From NCBI GenBank assembly GCA_028700355.1, contig JAQVSX010000031.1, positions 1 to 7,099 on the forward strand: 7,099 nucleotides of DNA, given 5' to 3'. The position numbers and the translations under genes were made by a program. The stretch comes from Clostridia bacterium. GTDB taxonomy: Bacteria > Bacillota > Clostridia > Christensenellales > HGM11417. This document shows, piece after piece, positions 5,011 to 7,099 of the stretch; position 1 is the first letter of the stretch; each line of letters begins with the position of its first letter. Under the pieces are notes generated by a model. That model searched no databases, was not told where the DNA came from, and saw only the letters and a list, made by a program, of their open reading frames with translations.

Positions 5011-5682
5011 TTAGCAACACAAAATTAAATCGCCGCCCATACATTCGCAGCAGCAATCGGCACATATCATCTGCATACAGCAGTTTTCAGGACCGCCGCA
5101 GGCACCCATCTGCCTGTTCTGATAACCGTATTGATTTCTGCTTTCGTCAAATTGACTGCGGTTAGCATCGTCGGCTTTTTGATAATACTTGTTTTCCTGA
5201 TTATTGCTATGTTCCTTTTTTGCTCCCCCGCTCATATAGGTATTAAGGCGGTTTAAAGCGTCTTTATACTTATTGTTTAAAGGCTCCATAGCGACAGCCA
5301 TATCAAGCTGGTTCTTGCTCTCGTTAAACCAACTCTTTTTATAAAAAACTATGGATTGCAAATAATGCCATTCGGCATCCCTTTCCATAATTTCGTCAAG
5401 GCTTTGCTGCGCCTGTTCTGTCTTGTTTGCCTTTATAAGCTCTTCTATCGCTCCGAGCGAACTTCCGTAATTTGTTTTTGATTTTGTGTACTCAAATTTT
5501 TGCTTGGCTTCTCTGTATGCCTGTTCAAGCTCTGTAAGATTTCTTGCTGCGGCAGCTCCTTCTTCGCCCGGCAAAAAGCGTTCTTCGGAGTATTTTGTTT
5601 TAAGCCTCTGATATGCGGAATCTATTTCAGATTCCGACGCATCTTTGTAAGTTTGCAGTACTAAATACGGATCTTTGTACAT
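5011..5682 (-). CDS. Degenerate J-domain protein with TPR-like middle and Cys-rich tail
   Basis: The first 65 of 223 residues look like a J domain: MYKDPYLVLQTYKDASESEI, then the helix QRLKTKYSEER and the helix NLTELEQAYREAKQKF. Where true DnaJ proteins have KYHPDR, this one reads KYSEER (30-35), so the HPD motif needed to stimulate Hsp70 ATPase is absent. Residues 73-148 form helical pairs like tetratricopeptide repeats (AIEELIKANKTEQAQQSLDEI, then WHYLQSIVFYKKSWFNESKNQL). A polar Gln/Asn-rich linker leads to the last 29 residues, with ten Cys (195, 201, 202, 207, 210, 211, 212, 214, 222, 223) in a CCxxxxCxxCCCxC pattern. Such tails may bind metal or form disulfides. The start has GGAG 8 nt upstream, and the gene overlaps the end of the DUF5685 gene by 22 nt. 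Similar proteins accompany DUF5685 genes in Clostridia. Chaperone activity should not be assumed. Confidence 0.8.
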   Translation of the reverse strand: MYKDPYLVLQTYKDASESEIDSAYQRLKTKYSEERFLPGEEGAAAARNLTELEQAYREAKQKFEYTKSKTNYGSSLGAIEELIKANKTEQAQQSLDEIMERDAEWHYLQSIVFYKKSWFNESKNQLDMAVAMEPLNNKYKDALNRLNTYMSGGAKKEHSNNQENKYYQKADDANRSQFDESRNQYGYQNRQMGACGGPENCCMQMICADCCCECMGGDLILCC

Positions 5683-6527
5683 TTAATGTTCTCCATAAGT
5701 AAATTTGTGCGGGTTTTCAGTCCGCCGAATAAAACATTTCTGATTATATCTGTATTAAAATTAAATTTTATGTTGTTAAAACTCTCTTCTATTGTATTAA
5801 AAATACAGTTAAATGTAAACTGTAAATCGGTCTTGATTTTTGTCTTAAATTCCGCTAAATCGTCAAAGCTACCGTATGCGGCAATAAGCGGATTGTAATT
5901 GCCGTTTTTTTTGTCCTTTTCTAAATCATCAAGGGCATCTATTAAATATACCCATTTCCCTATGCTGTAAAACAGCCTTTCCATTTCGGAATCCGTCTCT
6001 TTAAGCAGCAACGGGCAAAGCTTTTGCATCATCATAGCAAAGCAGTCCGAAACCATGTCAATACTGCTGCAATTTTCTTTTTCAAATGCGCGCAGCCTGT
6101 TATATTCCTCGGTGATTACCTTATCTGCCGCAGGCAAAAGCTTTTTTGCCTTTTTATAGGCACGCTTTACCGTGAAAAACCTTAAAAGCCTTTTGAAAAA
6201 GCCTTCACCGTCTATAATATCGTCTGTAAATTTATGGTATACAAGCATTACGCTTATTGATACTATCAGCTTAGACAGCTCGTCTGTCTGGGCTATATTT
6301 CTCTTTTTTAAGGGGTGAAGTATGCAATTTTGTCTTTTTATATTGTAGTCTATATTAAGATAGTTATGCAGTAAAATAGATAAAAATACGCTGTCGTAAT
6401 TTGTAGTAATACGCGGCAGCGTTCCGTACTGTTTTAAGCTTTTGCATATTCCGCAGTAGACACTTTTGTAAAGCGTAAAATCCTTTATATATAAATAAGG
6501 CTTGTCGGGAGTAACGTAACCAAACAT
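5661..6527 (-). CDS. DUF5685 family protein, possible isoprenoid-synthase-like fold
   Basis: The 288-residue protein opens with MFGYVTPDKPYLYIKDFTLYKSVYCGICKSL, the signature start of DUF5685, a family of unknown function common in Clostridia. It is helix-rich and without clear membrane segments or signal peptide. Conserved-looking features are a CxxC (C25, C28), YDSVFLSILL at 44-53, C68 followed by HP (71-72), FTDDIIDGEG at 100-109, and IGKWVYLIDALDDLEKD with GNYNP at 189-213. The two Asp-rich motifs, DDIID (102-106) and DALDDLEKD (197-205), resemble the paired Mg-diphosphate motifs of squalene/phytoene synthases, including the following Gly and Tyr-x-Pro. This is my inference and not an established assignment. 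The ATG follows the trpS stop with no gap (TAGATG) and has only a weak AGGA 13 nt upstream, so translational coupling is likely. Its end overlaps the J-like gene. Confidence 0.85.
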   Translation of the reverse strand: MFGYVTPDKPYLYIKDFTLYKSVYCGICKSLKQYGTLPRITTNYDSVFLSILLHNYLNIDYNIKRQNCILHPLKKRNIAQTDELSKLIVSISVMLVYHKFTDDIIDGEGFFKRLLRFFTVKRAYKKAKKLLPAADKVITEEYNRLRAFEKENCSSIDMVSDCFAMMMQKLCPLLLKETDSEMERLFYSIGKWVYLIDALDDLEKDKKNGNYNPLIAAYGSFDDLAEFKTKIKTDLQFTFNCIFNTIEESFNNIKFNFNTDIIRNVLFGGLKTRTNLLMENIKCTKIRI

Positions 6528-7099
6528 CTAACTGTAAAATCCTATCTTTTTATAAACCTTTTGCAAAGTCCTGTATGCTATTTCAGCAGCCTGTTTTTTT
6601 CCTTTTTCTAATATTTGCTCTATATACTGCTTATCGCTCAAAATTTCTTTTTTCTTTTTTTGTATGGGAATAATCTTTTCTATAACGCTTTGGGCAACGG
6701 CGCTTTTAAATTCTCCGTAATTTTTGCCTTCAAACTCTTTTTCAGCCTGCTGTATGCTTTTGCCCGTAAAGCTACAATATATTGTCAGTAAATTTGTTAT
6801 GCCCGCCTTGCCCTTAGATGCCTTAATTTCGCTGTCGCTGTCTGTTACGCTGCGTCTGAATTTTCTTACTATTGTATCGGCATCGTCGTCAAGTGAAATA
6901 TAAGCGTTTATGTTTTCGTCTGACTTGCTCATTTTAACAAGGGGGTTTGCAAGGCTCATTATTTTGCCTCCGCTTTTGCTTATGTAAGGCTGCGGAACGG
7001 TAAATGTAGGGCTGTACCTTGCGTTAAACCTTTCTGCAATATCCCTTGTAATTTCAAGATGCTGTTTCTGGTCTGCACCGACAGGTACTATATCAGCCA
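6528..7099 (-). CDS. trpS: Tryptophan-tRNA ligase, C-terminal part (5' end beyond window)
   Basis: Reading from the right edge, the first whole codon is at 7097-7095 and the frame ends at the TAG at 6530-6528, giving 189 residues. They begin ADIVPVGADQKQHLEITRDI, the tryptophanyl-tRNA synthetase motif around the Trp/adenylate pocket. IMSLANPLVKMSKSD follows, with the class I KMSKS loop at visible residues 55-59. The remaining residues form the helical anticodon-binding end (FEGKNYGEFKSAVA, then a Lys-rich helix to IGFYS). The enzyme joins Trp to tRNA-Trp with ATP in the cytoplasm. Roughly 140 residues, including the HIGH motif, lie beyond the window, so the upstream control (for example a T-box) cannot be judged. 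An internal ATG at 6959 is only the Met of IMSL and not a start. It is the first visible gene of the minus-strand operon with the DUF5685 gene. Confidence 0.96.
   Translation of the reverse strand, partial: ADIVPVGADQKQHLEITRDIAERFNARYSPTFTVPQPYISKSGGKIMSLANPLVKMSKSDENINAYISLDDDADTIVRKFRRSVTDSDSEIKASKGKAGITNLLTIYCSFTGKSIQQAEKEFEGKNYGEFKSAVAQSVIEKIIPIQKKKKEILSDKQYIEQILEKGKKQAAEIAYRTLQKVYKKIGFYS

Noticed and set aside
4893..5165. 90-residue plus-strand ORF
   Set aside because: It spans the ends of two convincing minus-strand genes and reads as a shadow of the Cys-rich tail.

Overview
The window looks like a chromosomal segment of an anaerobic, low-GC, Gram-positive bacterium of the Clostridia type. 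That inference rests on AT-rich intergenic DNA, AGGAG-type ribosome binding sites, and the gene content: a DUF5685 protein beside a J-like protein with a Cys-rich tail, a LiaF-like protein, and MntP. The sequence does not fix the genus. No mobile element, CRISPR array, tRNA or rRNA was seen.

Layout, left to right. (1) Positions 1-342, minus strand: the start of a gene that runs off the left edge, with an acidic N-terminus followed by a Pro/Arg-rich repetitive domain. (2) 343-531: a divergent intergenic region with a 27-bp imperfect palindrome and a good promoter for the next gene. (3) 532-1095, plus: mntP, a manganese exporter. (4) 1191-3005, plus: uvrC, a nucleotide-excision-repair nuclease subunit. 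Its promoter overlaps the mntP terminator and places the transcription start at the ATG, so a leaderless mRNA is likely. (5) 3081-4099, minus: an ArsR-family regulator followed by a LiaF-like membrane protein, probably one operon. (6) 4100-4235: a compact divergent control region with a perfect 15-bp inverted repeat whose arms overlap the -10 elements of the promoters on each side. (7) 4236-4412, plus: a 58-residue Cys-rich membrane microprotein followed by a terminator. (8) 4475-7099, minus: a tightly packed operon, in transcription order trpS (3' part), a DUF5685 protein, a degenerate J-domain protein with a Cys-rich tail, and a multi-pass membrane protein.

How the parts may work together. 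The housekeeping functions are manganese export, excision repair and tryptophan-tRNA charging. Two regions are less ordinary. The ArsR/LiaF-like pair and the Cys-rich microprotein share a symmetric control region and may be one stress-response unit; the ArsR protein lacks most of the usual metal ligands, so its signal is unclear. In the trpS operon, the DUF5685 protein carries two Asp-rich motifs arranged like those of squalene/phytoene synthases. It overlaps the J-like gene and abuts trpS without a gap, so the products are probably co-expressed.
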